From positions 1-60,687 of the forward strand of contig JAJRQZ010000115.1 in assembly GCA_024279935.1 (NCBI GenBank): DNA of 60,687 nucleotides, written 5' to 3'. The notes beneath the pieces were generated by a model, which did no database searches, had not been told where the DNA came from, and saw nothing but the letters and a program-made list of their open reading frames with translations. The translations under genes and the position numbers were made by a program. The stretch is from Bacteroidota bacterium. Its GTDB lineage: Bacteria; Bacteroidota; Bacteroidia; Bacteroidales; F082. This document shows positions 9,664 to 18,190 of this stretch, one piece after another (position 1 is the stretch's first letter; each line of letters begins with the position of its first letter).

Positions 9664-11154
9664 ATGGGCATAATAAAAAAACAGTCGATTTCAGGAACCA
9701 TTTACTCTTATATGGGGGTAGTATTGGGGTTTTTGACAATTGGGATTTTATACCCAAGGGTCTTCGATACTGCTGAGGTAGGCTTGTTGAGGATCCTTGT
9801 TTCGTACGCGGTGCTTTTTTCACAGTTCGCAGGCCTTGGTATAAACACTGTTACTGTTAAATTATTTCCTTATTTCCGCGATCACGACAAAAAACACCAT
9901 GGTTATCTGGGGCTGGCCTTGCTCGTATCCACCGCCGGCTTAATAATATCCCTGGCAGTTTATATGCTTTTCAAATCCTATATACTGTCTGAGGCCGATA
10001 CGGAGGCCGACCTCTTCGCGCATTACTATTATTATGTGGCCCCATTGATCGTGTTTTCGCTGCTGTTTACGGTTTTCGATACATATTATCGGGTTTTATA
10101 CAATGCCGTAAAAGGGATTATTTATAAAGAAGTAATACAAAGGGTTCTTATCCTGGCAGTTATTGCTTTGTATTATTTTCAGTATATCGATTTTGAGCTT
10201 ACGGTGGTTTTGTACTGCATTGCTATTATCAGCCCTACCGTTTTGCTTTTCCTTTCACTGATCTACAATAAGCAGCTGTTTTTAAAACCTAATCTAGCGT
10301 TTGTGGATAAAAAAATGGCCAACGAGATGCTAAAGGTTGGTTTTTACGGAATATTGGCAAGTTTTTTAGGGGTTTTGGTGTTGAATATCGATGTGATAAT
10401 GGTTGAGCGCATGCTAGGACTCAGCGAAGCAGGAATATACACCATCACTTTTTTCTTTGGTACCTTAATATTGATTCCTTTGCGAACAATGGGCAAAATC
10501 GGGTCGGTGGTTATTGCTGATGCCTGGAAGCGAGATGATATATCCACCATTGATGAAATATACAAAAAGAGCAGTATCAGCCTTAGCGTTGTTGGTGTTT
10601 TGCTGTTTATAGGGATCTGGGGCAATATCGACAATATTTTTTCGCTTATAAAAGACGATTATTTACCGGGCAAAATGGTGATCTTGTTCATAGGGATAGC
10701 CAATCTGTTCGATATTGCAGTTGGTATGAGCCCGCAAATTATTATTAACTCCAGATATTATAAATACCTGTCCTACTTTCTGATAGGTTTTGCCATCATG
10801 CTGGTAGCAACCAATTTAATGCTGATACCTGTTATGGGGATAGTTGGTGCAGCAGTTGCGTCCTTGATCTCAAAATTTGTTTTCAGCCTGGTGAAATTTT
10901 ATTTTTTGTATCATAAGTTTAACCTTCAACCTTTTAACATCAAGTGCGTTTATTTAATCATAATCGGATTAGGCAGCTATTGGATCTCCGGTCTTATGCC
11001 TCAACTGCCCAGTTTCATCTTCGACATAGTTATTAGGAGCGCGCTGATAAGTGTTTTGTTCACGGTTCCGGTCTATTATTTGAAGATCTCGACAGATTTA
11101 AACCAAAAGTTCGATGAAATGATAAAAGGCATAAGCTATCGTAACAAAATATGA
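9664..11154 (+). CDS. Wzx-like oligosaccharide flippase (MATE/MOP superfamily)
   Basis: The product has 496 residues and roughly 14 hydrophobic segments. Its opening IIKKQSISGTIYSYMGVVLGFLTIGILYPRVF is typical of Bacteroidota polysaccharide-biosynthesis (Wzx) proteins. It is expected to flip lipid-linked oligosaccharides across the inner membrane. It sits between a divergent GT4 gene and a GpsA-type dehydrogenase gene, so it fits a surface-glycan cluster. A second, distant flippase lies at 44731-46218. No substrate specificity can be inferred. Confidence 0.88.
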   Translation: MGIIKKQSISGTIYSYMGVVLGFLTIGILYPRVFDTAEVGLLRILVSYAVLFSQFAGLGINTVTVKLFPYFRDHDKKHHGYLGLALLVSTAGLIISLAVYMLFKSYILSEADTEADLFAHYYYYVAPLIVFSLLFTVFDTYYRVLYNAVKGIIYKEVIQRVLILAVIALYYFQYIDFELTVVLYCIAIISPTVLLFLSLIYNKQLFLKPNLAFVDKKMANEMLKVGFYGILASFLGVLVLNIDVIMVERMLGLSEAGIYTITFFFGTLILIPLRTMGKIGSVVIADAWKRDDISTIDEIYKKSSISLSVVGVLLFIGIWGNIDNIFSLIKDDYLPGKMVILFIGIANLFDIAVGMSPQIIINSRYYKYLSYFLIGFAIMLVATNLMLIPVMGIVGAAVASLISKFVFSLVKFYFLYHKFNLQPFNIKCVYLIIIGLGSYWISGLMPQLPSFIFDIVIRSALISVLFTVPVYYLKISTDLNQKFDEMIKGISYRNKI

Positions 11155-11178
11155 TTTCAAACGTATGTGTTAATTATG

Positions 11179-11186
11179 TAAATTTG
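11179..11186 (+). promoter_or_regulatory. Possible Bacteroidota -7 element upstream of gpsA
   Basis: TAAATTTG matches the TAnnTTTG consensus of the primary Bacteroidota sigma factor and lies 13 bases before the ATG of the dehydrogenase gene. I did not find a convincing TTTG -33 element at the right spacing, so this is a weak call. Confidence 0.35.
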
Positions 11187-11199
11187 CCGTTTTGTTTTT

Positions 11200-12198
11200 A
11201 TGGAGGATACCGGGAATCTAAATATTGTTTTTATTGGGAGTGGAGCCATTTCCACAGCTATTGCCAACGTGCTAAGCGGAAAGAAACAATATGAGGTAAG
11301 CCTGCTCTCCATCGAGAAAGATGTTGTGGATTCCATTAATCAAAAGCATGTAAACACTAAATATTTCCCTCAAATAAATCTTGACGAGACCCTAAAGGCC
11401 ACTATGGATAAAAGTGTCTTGTCCGATGCCGACCTTGTTTTTATCGGGATACCATCGAATATAGTTGTTGGTTATATCGAGCGTCATAAATGGTTGATAA
11501 ACACGAGCTCGATCATCGTCAACCTCGCCAAGGGATTTGGCCCCGACAACAAGACTATTCCTCAAGGGCTCTCAAAAGTTGTTCCTAACCAGATCGTTAG
11601 CATGAAAGGACCTTCCTTTGCGCGCGAGATCATCAGTAATATGCCAACTGGTTTGACCGTTGTTGCCAGGCGCGATAAAAGTTTTGCCCTTTTCGGGGAA
11701 ATTTTTAAGGACACCTCCATCTATCTGGATTATAGCACTGATGTGGTAGGTGTTGAACTGGCAAGTATTTTAAAGAATATTTATGCCATTATCGTTGGTA
11801 TTGTCGATGCCCATTACGATTCCCCTAACCTGAGATCCCTCGTTCTAACAAAAGCAATCAATGAGATGAAATATTTGATGTCGCGTTTTGGCGGAAAAGA
11901 GGAAACTATGTTCAACTACTGTGGTTTTGGCGATTTTAGTCTTACAGCCCTCAATGATTTAAGTAGGAACCGTACATTGGGCTTGTTGATAGGTAAGGGC
12001 TTTTTTACTGCCGATATTTCGGAAAAGGTTACACTCGAGGGAAAGATCGCTGTGAATGTTTTTATTGAAGAGATTGCCAAGAAGCGCCAGATTAAAACCA
12101 AAAAACTGATGATGAAGGAGCTGTACAGGGTTTTCAACGACGATGACGACGATATTACGAACTTTGTGAACAGCATTCTCTCGGCCAATGGCCATTAA
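11200..12198 (+). CDS. gpsA: NAD(P)H-dependent glycerol-3-phosphate dehydrogenase (GpsA-like)
   Basis: The product has 332 residues and matches GpsA in length and layout. It has an N-terminal Rossmann motif GSGAIST (residues 13-19), an NLAKGFG segment near 107 and the conserved lysine block ASILKNIYAIIVGI near 190-200, and then a helical C-terminal domain with FGDFSLTAL where GpsA usually has GxGDLxLT. GpsA reduces dihydroxyacetone phosphate to sn-glycerol 3-phosphate for phospholipid synthesis. The nucleotide motif (GSGAIST rather than GxGxWGTA) and the FGDFSLTAL block depart from the norm, so it could be a paralogue with a different substrate in the neighbouring glycan pathway. Its 3' end overlaps the convergent glycosyltransferase gene by four bases. 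Confidence 0.8.
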   Translation: MEDTGNLNIVFIGSGAISTAIANVLSGKKQYEVSLLSIEKDVVDSINQKHVNTKYFPQINLDETLKATMDKSVLSDADLVFIGIPSNIVVGYIERHKWLINTSSIIVNLAKGFGPDNKTIPQGLSKVVPNQIVSMKGPSFAREIISNMPTGLTVVARRDKSFALFGEIFKDTSIYLDYSTDVVGVELASILKNIYAIIVGIVDAHYDSPNLRSLVLTKAINEMKYLMSRFGGKEETMFNYCGFGDFSLTALNDLSRNRTLGLLIGKGFFTADISEKVTLEGKIAVNVFIEEIAKKRQIKTKKLMMKELYRVFNDDDDDITNFVNSILSANGH

Positions 12199-13496
12199 TC
12201 ACAAATCCCTTTTATTACATCCGACATCTTTTTTGTAAGTTGCTTTCTGCTGAATTGTTCGATGTTTTTGCTGTTGCATTCCAACTTGCCTTCCTCGAAT
12301 TTATTAAAGCTCTCGAGAATATGTTTTTTGAGTTTCCGGGATTCTTCAAAGCCGAAAGTCATGCCTGAGGAAGTACCGGAAATAACTCTTGCCGCATCGC
12401 CATCTTCCGGCGCTATGCAGATAATAGGACGTCCCGACGCTAGATATTCGAAGATTTTACCCGTCAATATCAACTTCGCATTTGGCGTGTTGTTGACTAA
12501 CAGCAAAAGGATGCTTGCCAATTGTTGTTCAGCAATAACTTCATTATGAGGCATATAATCAATAATTTCCAAGGAGTTTTCCAGTTCTGCCTTTTTAAAT
12601 GCATCTAAAGCACTTACATCTATTTTGCCTACGTTCCTAATCCTGAGTTTTTGCTTTAGCGATGGGTTTTCTTTTGTTAATTCACTCAGAACCTTCAATA
12701 AGTTTTGCGGTGTTCTGGTTTTGCTCAAGGAGCCGATGTGGGATAATATGAAGTTTTCCGATTGTTTGGCATCCTGATTGATAACATCATCCTCGTCGTA
12801 GCCATTTGGGATGATATGGTAATCGCGATTCACGATAGTTTTGAACTCATCGTGCATCCCTTGGCTTATAAGGCTTACGGCATCAGCGCTTTGCAGGATC
12901 TTCTTTTCCAGCTCATGATGTTTCTTGTCTGCCCTCGCACCAAGTTTCAGGTCTTTGTAATAATCGATGTTGGTCCATGGGTCACGGAAGTCGGCCAGCC
13001 ATGGAATTGAGGTTTTTTGCTTTAGTTTATGGCCGATTAAATGTGTGGAATGCGGGGGGCCGGTAGTGACTATTGCATCAACATTGTTGTTGTCCAGGTA
13101 TTTGGAAAGAAGCTTGACGGAAGGCATTATCCAGAATTTTCGTGCGTCTGGGATAAATATGTTCCCCCTTATCCAGATAGAGGCGTTTTCCAGCAAGCTG
13201 CTTTTTGTTTTTCTTTCGCTCAAAAAGGCAGTTTGTATTTTGTCGGATTTTCTCCGGCCGGTAAGCTTTTTATAAAACGAGTAGGGTTCCCAAATCTTAT
13301 TTGTAATAATATCAACCCCAACAGGAACTTCATTGAGCAAGGATTCGTCGATGCTGGGCCGTTCGGGGTTCGCAGGGGTGAATATTATCGGCTCGATGCC
13401 GAAATCCCTGAAATACTTCACGAATTTCAACCAGCGCTGAACGCCGCCGCCGCCGCTCGGGGGCCAATAATAAGTTATTATCAGAACTCTTTTCAT
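12195..13496 (-). CDS. Glycosyltransferase family 4, GT-B fold
   Basis: The product has 433 residues. It opens with MKRVLIITYYWPPSGGGGVQ, the glycine-rich N-terminal loop of many Bacteroidota GT4 enzymes, followed by WLKFVKYFRDFGIEPIIFTP. The middle has VTTGPPHSTHLIGHKLK and WLADFRDPWTN. The C-terminal donor domain shows SHIGSLSKTRTPQNLL and then LTGKIFEYLASGRPIICIAP. It is likely to transfer a sugar to a lipid-linked or exopolysaccharide acceptor at the inner membrane. It starts one base from the YfhO gene's stop codon on the same strand, so the two are probably one operon. Confidence 0.88.
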   Translation of the reverse strand: MKRVLIITYYWPPSGGGGVQRWLKFVKYFRDFGIEPIIFTPANPERPSIDESLLNEVPVGVDIITNKIWEPYSFYKKLTGRRKSDKIQTAFLSERKTKSSLLENASIWIRGNIFIPDARKFWIMPSVKLLSKYLDNNNVDAIVTTGPPHSTHLIGHKLKQKTSIPWLADFRDPWTNIDYYKDLKLGARADKKHHELEKKILQSADAVSLISQGMHDEFKTIVNRDYHIIPNGYDEDDVINQDAKQSENFILSHIGSLSKTRTPQNLLKVLSELTKENPSLKQKLRIRNVGKIDVSALDAFKKAELENSLEIIDYMPHNEVIAEQQLASILLLLVNNTPNAKLILTGKIFEYLASGRPIICIAPEDGDAARVISGTSSGMTFGFEESRKLKKHILESFNKFEEGKLECNSKNIEQFSRKQLTKKMSDVIKGICD

Positions 13497-16016
13497 CTAA
13501 TTGGAAAGGCGTTTGTGCCGACATGACTTAACTTCCCGGTAAAATGCAAAAAGCAGGAGCAGAATCAAGAGCAATGATGAAGCAAAGGATATTTTTTCGC
13601 CAACGGCCCATACGAGCGGTTCGAAACGAAACTCAATTTCATGTTTTCCCGCAGGGACGCTCATTGCCCTCAAAACGTAATCGGCCCTGAAATACGGACT
13701 TTCCTTTCCGTCGATATACGCATTCCAGCCTTTATCGTAATAAATCTCGGAGAAAACAAGCATTTGGTCTTTTGTTGAGTTAAAGCTATAGACCAAATTG
13801 TTTGGTTTATACGATTTTAAAGTAATGCTGGCAGTGGAATCGAAACTGTAATCCGTTGATACAACATCCTCGAACTTTTTGTCGATTATGGCGGTTGTTC
13901 TCAGGTCGTTATCTTTTAATCCGGCAATTTCTGCATCAGGGCTTTCAACAAATTTATGGTTGCGGACTATCCATGCGTTTCCGAATGCAGCAGGATTAAT
14001 TAATGGTGCTGCATCGGGGCTGTAAATAATATATTTGGTATTTAGCATGCCCAAAACCTGTTGATTCTTCAACAAATTATTTATCTCGCTGAAGCCTGTT
14101 CCGCTTTTTAAGCCTTTGAACAAATTGCTTATCTCGGGTGAGATGTTGTTTTCTATCAGATCCTGATAACGCTGCAGCTTGGCTCCGTGATAGCCGCCTA
14201 TTGATTTGTGAAAATATGAGGTACTGGCATCGTTAAAAGTGCTTTTGGTCAGATCAAGTACCCTATAGTCCTCGCTTATGTCCTGCAAGATGATGTTGTC
14301 GGCCTTTGAAGGTGCAAAAGGTGTTTTTGCCAGTCGTTTGCTTTCCCACATTTCGTATTTCGAGCCTTTTTTTTCGTTGTTTAAGTATCTTTTGTCAACG
14401 CCGAACATGTCTATAAAGATAAGTAGGCTTAATATACCGATGAACAACGGCTTTTTGATTTTCCCGTCTAACAACAGTTTAATAATAATTCCTGCGGTGA
14501 TGAGGAAGAACAGGCTTCTAAGGGTATCGTTCTTAAAAATGGCTATCCTTACATCTTCCAGGCTTGTGATAAAAGACGATATCTGTACGGCATTCTCACC
14601 GTGTAGCATTTGATTGAACTGTGAATCTTCGTAAGAGCTGGTAAAGTTGAAAAATGCCGAAGGTATAAAATAAAAGATTAAGAGAATTCCGGCAGTGGCT
14701 CCAAAGGAGATATAAAAAGCTTTAATTTTCTTCTTGACTTCCTCCGTTTCGGTAAAAATTTTGTGCAAGCCCATGAAAGCCAGTATGGGTATTGTTAATT
14801 CGGCTATGACCAATATCATCGATACCGCCCTGAATTTGGCATATCCCGGGACATAATCTATGAAGAAGTCGGTTAATGGCATAAAGTTCTTGCCCCAGCT
14901 TAGCATTACCGATATTATTGTTGCGGCAAGCAATGCCCATTTTAGTTTGTTGTTTACTATAAAAAGACCTAAAACAAACAGGAACATTACGATTACCCCA
15001 ACATAAACAGGACCGGAAGTGCCGGGTTGTGCGCCCCAATAGGCACTACCTTGCTGTGCTATTGCTTTTCGGTAGCCCGGGTCTGCATTCTTGAGCTCGG
15101 GACGGTTTCCCAGCAATCCGGAGGCTCCTCCTTTAACATTGGGAATTATGAAGGACCATGTCTCGGCAAGCCCATAGCTCCATGCGGTGATATAATCTTT
15201 GTCGAGCCCTGACGATTTCACTTTGAGCTCCTTTGTCAGCTCCGGTTTCCCCCTCATGGTATCCTTGCCGTAATCGTAGGTTGCCCATAAATTAGTTGAA
15301 TGCGTTAAAACGGCAAGCAATGCTGCCGCGATCAAGATGCCGCTTGCTTTGCCGAAATGAAGATAGTTTTTGCCCCGGAGCATCTCAACAACTTGAAAAA
15401 CACCATAAACCACAACCAGTATCAAAAGATAATATGTTATCTGGAGGTGGCCTGAATATATTTCCAGGGCCAGTGCTATGGCTGTTAAAAGCCCTCCCCA
15501 CAGGTATTTACCGTTGAAAGTCAGGATGATGCCGGCCATTACCGGCGCCATATAGCCAATGGCATGTGCTTTTGAAGTATGCCCTGCGCCAAGTATTATG
15601 AAAAAGTACGAGCTCAGGGCAAAGGCTATCGCCCCTGCCAAGCTTACCCATGGGTTTATTCGCATTACCAGCATGAGGACGAAAAAGCCAAGGAAGTATA
15701 AGAAGACGTAATTGGTAGGGTAAGGGAGGCCAAGCGTAACAAATTTATCAACATAGCGCATCAGGTTGGCTCGATAGCGGACCGATATCTGCCATGCCGG
15801 CATGCCTCCGAACATGGAGTTGGTCCAGAGGGCTTCTTCACCTGTCGATGCCCTGAAGTCGGCAATTTCCTTCGACATGCCCTTGAACATTTTTATGTCG
15901 TGTTGCTTTAATTTCTTTCCTTCCAGCACAGGATAGAAATACACAAAAGTGATAGTTAAAAATACTGCAAGGGCAAGGATATATGGACTAAACTGTTTGA
16001 AAAAATTATTGCTCAT
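13497..16016 (-). CDS. YfhO family multi-spanning membrane protein
   Basis: The product has 839 residues with about a dozen hydrophobic helices in the first 560 residues and one at the C-terminus, with a soluble beta-rich region between. It has FRASTGEEALWTNSMFGGMPAWQI near the N-terminus and the C-terminal SEIYYDKGWNAYIDGKESPYFRADYVLRA, both YfhO signatures. YfhO proteins belong to the GT-C-like superfamily and are implicated in glycosylation of lipoteichoic acid in Firmicutes. In Bacteroidota the substrate is unknown. The neighbouring GT4 gene supports a role in surface glycan assembly. Confidence 0.85.
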   Translation of the reverse strand: MSNNFFKQFSPYILALAVFLTITFVYFYPVLEGKKLKQHDIKMFKGMSKEIADFRASTGEEALWTNSMFGGMPAWQISVRYRANLMRYVDKFVTLGLPYPTNYVFLYFLGFFVLMLVMRINPWVSLAGAIAFALSSYFFIILGAGHTSKAHAIGYMAPVMAGIILTFNGKYLWGGLLTAIALALEIYSGHLQITYYLLILVVVYGVFQVVEMLRGKNYLHFGKASGILIAAALLAVLTHSTNLWATYDYGKDTMRGKPELTKELKVKSSGLDKDYITAWSYGLAETWSFIIPNVKGGASGLLGNRPELKNADPGYRKAIAQQGSAYWGAQPGTSGPVYVGVIVMFLFVLGLFIVNNKLKWALLAATIISVMLSWGKNFMPLTDFFIDYVPGYAKFRAVSMILVIAELTIPILAFMGLHKIFTETEEVKKKIKAFYISFGATAGILLIFYFIPSAFFNFTSSYEDSQFNQMLHGENAVQISSFITSLEDVRIAIFKNDTLRSLFFLITAGIIIKLLLDGKIKKPLFIGILSLLIFIDMFGVDKRYLNNEKKGSKYEMWESKRLAKTPFAPSKADNIILQDISEDYRVLDLTKSTFNDASTSYFHKSIGGYHGAKLQRYQDLIENNISPEISNLFKGLKSGTGFSEINNLLKNQQVLGMLNTKYIIYSPDAAPLINPAAFGNAWIVRNHKFVESPDAEIAGLKDNDLRTTAIIDKKFEDVVSTDYSFDSTASITLKSYKPNNLVYSFNSTKDQMLVFSEIYYDKGWNAYIDGKESPYFRADYVLRAMSVPAGKHEIEFRFEPLVWAVGEKISFASSLLLILLLLFAFYREVKSCRHKRLSN

Positions 16017-16027
16017 ATCTTATGTGA

Positions 16028-16291
16028 TTAGTCAAGGTCTTCATATTCAACATATTCGCCGAAACCATCATCGTTTTTCGGCTTTTTGTTTTTTGTATTG
16101 GTTTTCACTCTTATATCGCCTTCGGCAGTACCTGCTGTATTATAGCCGTTTTGGCCCCCAAAGCCACCGAACTTCTCCTGTTGATTTCTGATAAACCTGC
16201 CCAGGAGCCATGGCAAACCATATTTAAGGAAAAACTTAAAGGCGTAACCTAAAAGGATAAAGATGAAAATAATCCACAAAAGCGTTTCCAT
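16028..16291 (-). CDS. DUF4834 family small membrane protein
   Basis: The product has 87 residues: one N-terminal membrane helix (METLLWIIFIFILLGYAFKF), a basic stretch LPWLLGRFIRNQQEKFGG, and an acidic tail ending GEYVEYEDLD. This pattern is the DUF4834 family, found in Bacteroidota beside YfhO genes. It starts 11 bases from the YfhO gene and is probably co-transcribed. Function is unknown. Confidence 0.82.
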   Translation of the reverse strand: METLLWIIFIFILLGYAFKFFLKYGLPWLLGRFIRNQQEKFGGFGGQNGYNTAGTAEGDIRVKTNTKNKKPKNDDGFGEYVEYEDLD

Positions 16292-16356
16292 TTCTGCTGT
16301 AAGATTTTAACTGCGAATTTAACTTTTTTGCTCGTTCGTGAAATAAAAAATTATTT

Positions 16357-16389
16357 AAAACAAAAAAGGAGATATGATAACATATCTCC
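16357..16389 (-). terminator. Rho-independent terminator downstream of rpmH
   Basis: On the minus strand a perfect 9-base stem GGAGATATG / CATATCTCC with a 4-base loop (16368-16389) is followed by a T-rich tract TTTTTTGTTTT. It lies about 50 bases after the rpmH stop, in the gap before DUF4834. Confidence 0.85.
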
Positions 16390-16438
16390 ACACAATAATT
16401 TTATTAAAAAATATCTGATATACTATTTTGCAATAGTA

Positions 16439-16588
16439 CTAACGTTCGTCGGATACAGTTAATTTCTTGCGACCTTTGGCCCTGCGTGCCTTAATTACTT
16501 TACGACCGTTAACGGTTGACATTCTCTCACGGAACCCGTGTTTATTTTTCCTTTTTCTTACAGAAGGCTGATACGTTCTTTTAGTCAT
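16439..16588 (-). CDS. rpmH: 50S ribosomal protein L34
   Basis: This is a 49-residue frame. It starts [19 protein letters not shown], continues [20 protein letters not shown] and ends [10 protein letters not shown], which is unmistakable L34. It is a basic protein of the large ribosomal subunit. Most L34 proteins start MKRTYQPS, so this one has an extra threonine at position 2. It has its own promoter and terminator and is not next to dnaA or rnpA here. Confidence 0.97.
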   Translation of the reverse strand: MTKRTYQPSVRKRKNKHGFRERMSTVNGRKVIKARRAKGRKKLTVSDER

Positions 16589-16613
16589 ATCCTTATCTTT
16601 AAATTTGGGTGTG

Positions 16614-16644
16614 CAAAATTATAAATATTTTCGATATCCACAAA
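16614..16644 (-). promoter_or_regulatory. Bacteroidota-type promoter of rpmH
   Basis: On the minus strand TTTG (16641-16644), a 19-base gap and TAATTTTG (16614-16621) match the Bacteroidota consensus TTTG-N19-TAnnTTTG. The -7 element ends 25 bases before the rpmH ATG. Confidence 0.72.
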
Positions 16645-16683
16645 CTTTTTCGGAAAAAATACTCTTTAAAAGCAGAAATTAGA

Positions 16684-16711
16684 CATTCCCCCTGTATTTC
16701 AAGGGGGAATG
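16684..16711 (-). terminator. Hairpin terminator downstream of pepD
   Basis: A perfect 10-base stem CATTCCCCCT / AGGGGGAATG with an 8-base loop lies just after the pepD stop and before the rpmH promoter. The following tract on the minus strand is only moderately T-rich (TCTAATTTCTGCTTTT), so termination strength is uncertain. Confidence 0.65.
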
Positions 16712-16717
16712 ATAAAT

Positions 16718-18178
16718 TTATTTCTTTGGTATATGTTTTAATGTTTCCACCAGATAATCCCAGAACGACTGAACTGTGTCTATCTTCACCATCTCGTCGG
16801 GTGAGTGGGGATTACGGATAGTGGGGCCGAATGAAATCATGTCCCAATTAGTATAAGTTGCTCCTAAGATTCCGCACTCAAGACCGGCATGGATAACTTT
16901 GACTTCGGGGATCCTCCCGAATTTGTTATTATAAACATCTTTCATCTCGGCAAGAATAGCCGACTCGGGGTTTGGCTTCCATCCCGGATAAGCGCCTGCG
17001 CTGGCGGCTTTGCCCCTGGCAGCCTCGAACACTCCTCTTACCTCTGCTGAGAGCTTGTCCCTGTCATCGTTGACAAGGCTTCTTTGAAGGGTGGCTATCT
17101 CTATTTGTTTGCCGTCTGATTTGACAATTGCGAGGTTTGTGGAAGTTTCGACAACACCTTCAAAATCCTTGCTCATGGCGATCATGCCGTTAGGGCAGGC
17201 TGATATTGCCTCAAAAAGACTCGACATTGTCTTTTGGTCAATAAGTTCCTTGGCGCTTTCGGTTTCTTCCACCACAACCATCAAATTAGGCTCTGTTTCA
17301 GAGAATTCGTCTTTTGCTATTTCCTCGAACTCTTTTACGTATTGCACAAACGAATCTTTATGTTCGTTTGCGACGACGGCAGTAACGAACGATTCGCGCG
17401 GGATGGCGTTTCTAAGGCTTCCTCCGTTTATTCCGGCAATCCGGATGCCATATTTTTCGTTGGCTTTAAGCAAAAGCACGTTCATTATCTTATTGGCATT
17501 ACCTCTGCCTAGATTGATGTCCAATCCTGAGTGGCCTCCCCTAAGTCCTTTCACGCTGACATTAAAAGTTGTTGTGTCATCGGCAACAGCCTCGGTAGTA
17601 TATTCCCAAACACCTGTTGAGTCAACTCCTCCGGCACAACCGATATAAAGCTCGCCTTCGTCTTCCGAGTCAAGGTTTAAGAGTATGTCGCCGTCCAGGA
17701 CGCCTGCTTTGAGGTTTTCGGCCCCGGTCATCCCGGTTTCCTCGTCCATGGTAATGAGAGCCTCAACAGGGCCGTGCTCAAGGTCGGTAGCCTCAAGTAT
17801 TGCCATTGAAGCGGCTACGCCCATGCCGTTGTCGGCGCCGAGGGTCGTTCCCCTTGCTGTTACCCAATCACCGTCGATGTATGCGTCGATGGGGTCTTTT
17901 TCGAAATCGTGGTCGGTATCGGCATTTTTTTGAGGAACCATGTCCATGTGCCCTTGAAGGATAACACCTTTGCGGTCTTCCATTCCCGGGCTTGCCGGCT
18001 TCTTAATGATAACGTTGCCAATTTCGTCAATTATGGTTTCAAGACCAAGGTCTTCACCAAACTTTTTCAAATAAGCCCTTACTTTTTCTTCTTTCTTCGA
18101 AGGACGTGGCAATTGTGTAAGCTCATAGAAATTCTTCCATAAACTTTCGGGTTTTAATGTCAAGATATCTTTACTCAT
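16718..18178 (-). CDS. pepD: Aminoacyl-histidine dipeptidase / cytosol non-specific dipeptidase (M20 family)
   Basis: The product has 486 residues, the usual PepD length. Metal-site motifs are visible: the first histidine and aspartate in LQGHMDMVPQKN (near residue 80), the bridging aspartate in LGADNGMGVAA (near 114), and the glutamate pair in MDEETGMTGA (near 145). Later come CAGGVDS-like GCAGGVDSTG, GGHSGLDINLGRGNA and the C-terminal HAGLECGI and SFGPTIRNPHSPDE. It hydrolyses dipeptides including Xaa-His in the cytoplasm with two zinc ions. It lies 12 bases downstream of an MFS transporter gene, so peptide or amino-acid uptake and hydrolysis may be coupled. Confidence 0.95.
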   Translation of the reverse strand: MSKDILTLKPESLWKNFYELTQLPRPSKKEEKVRAYLKKFGEDLGLETIIDEIGNVIIKKPASPGMEDRKGVILQGHMDMVPQKNADTDHDFEKDPIDAYIDGDWVTARGTTLGADNGMGVAASMAILEATDLEHGPVEALITMDEETGMTGAENLKAGVLDGDILLNLDSEDEGELYIGCAGGVDSTGVWEYTTEAVADDTTTFNVSVKGLRGGHSGLDINLGRGNANKIMNVLLLKANEKYGIRIAGINGGSLRNAIPRESFVTAVVANEHKDSFVQYVKEFEEIAKDEFSETEPNLMVVVEETESAKELIDQKTMSSLFEAISACPNGMIAMSKDFEGVVETSTNLAIVKSDGKQIEIATLQRSLVNDDRDKLSAEVRGVFEAARGKAASAGAYPGWKPNPESAILAEMKDVYNNKFGRIPEVKVIHAGLECGILGATYTNWDMISFGPTIRNPHSPDEMVKIDTVQSFWDYLVETLKHIPKK

Positions 18179-18190
18179 GATTTTTTATTT

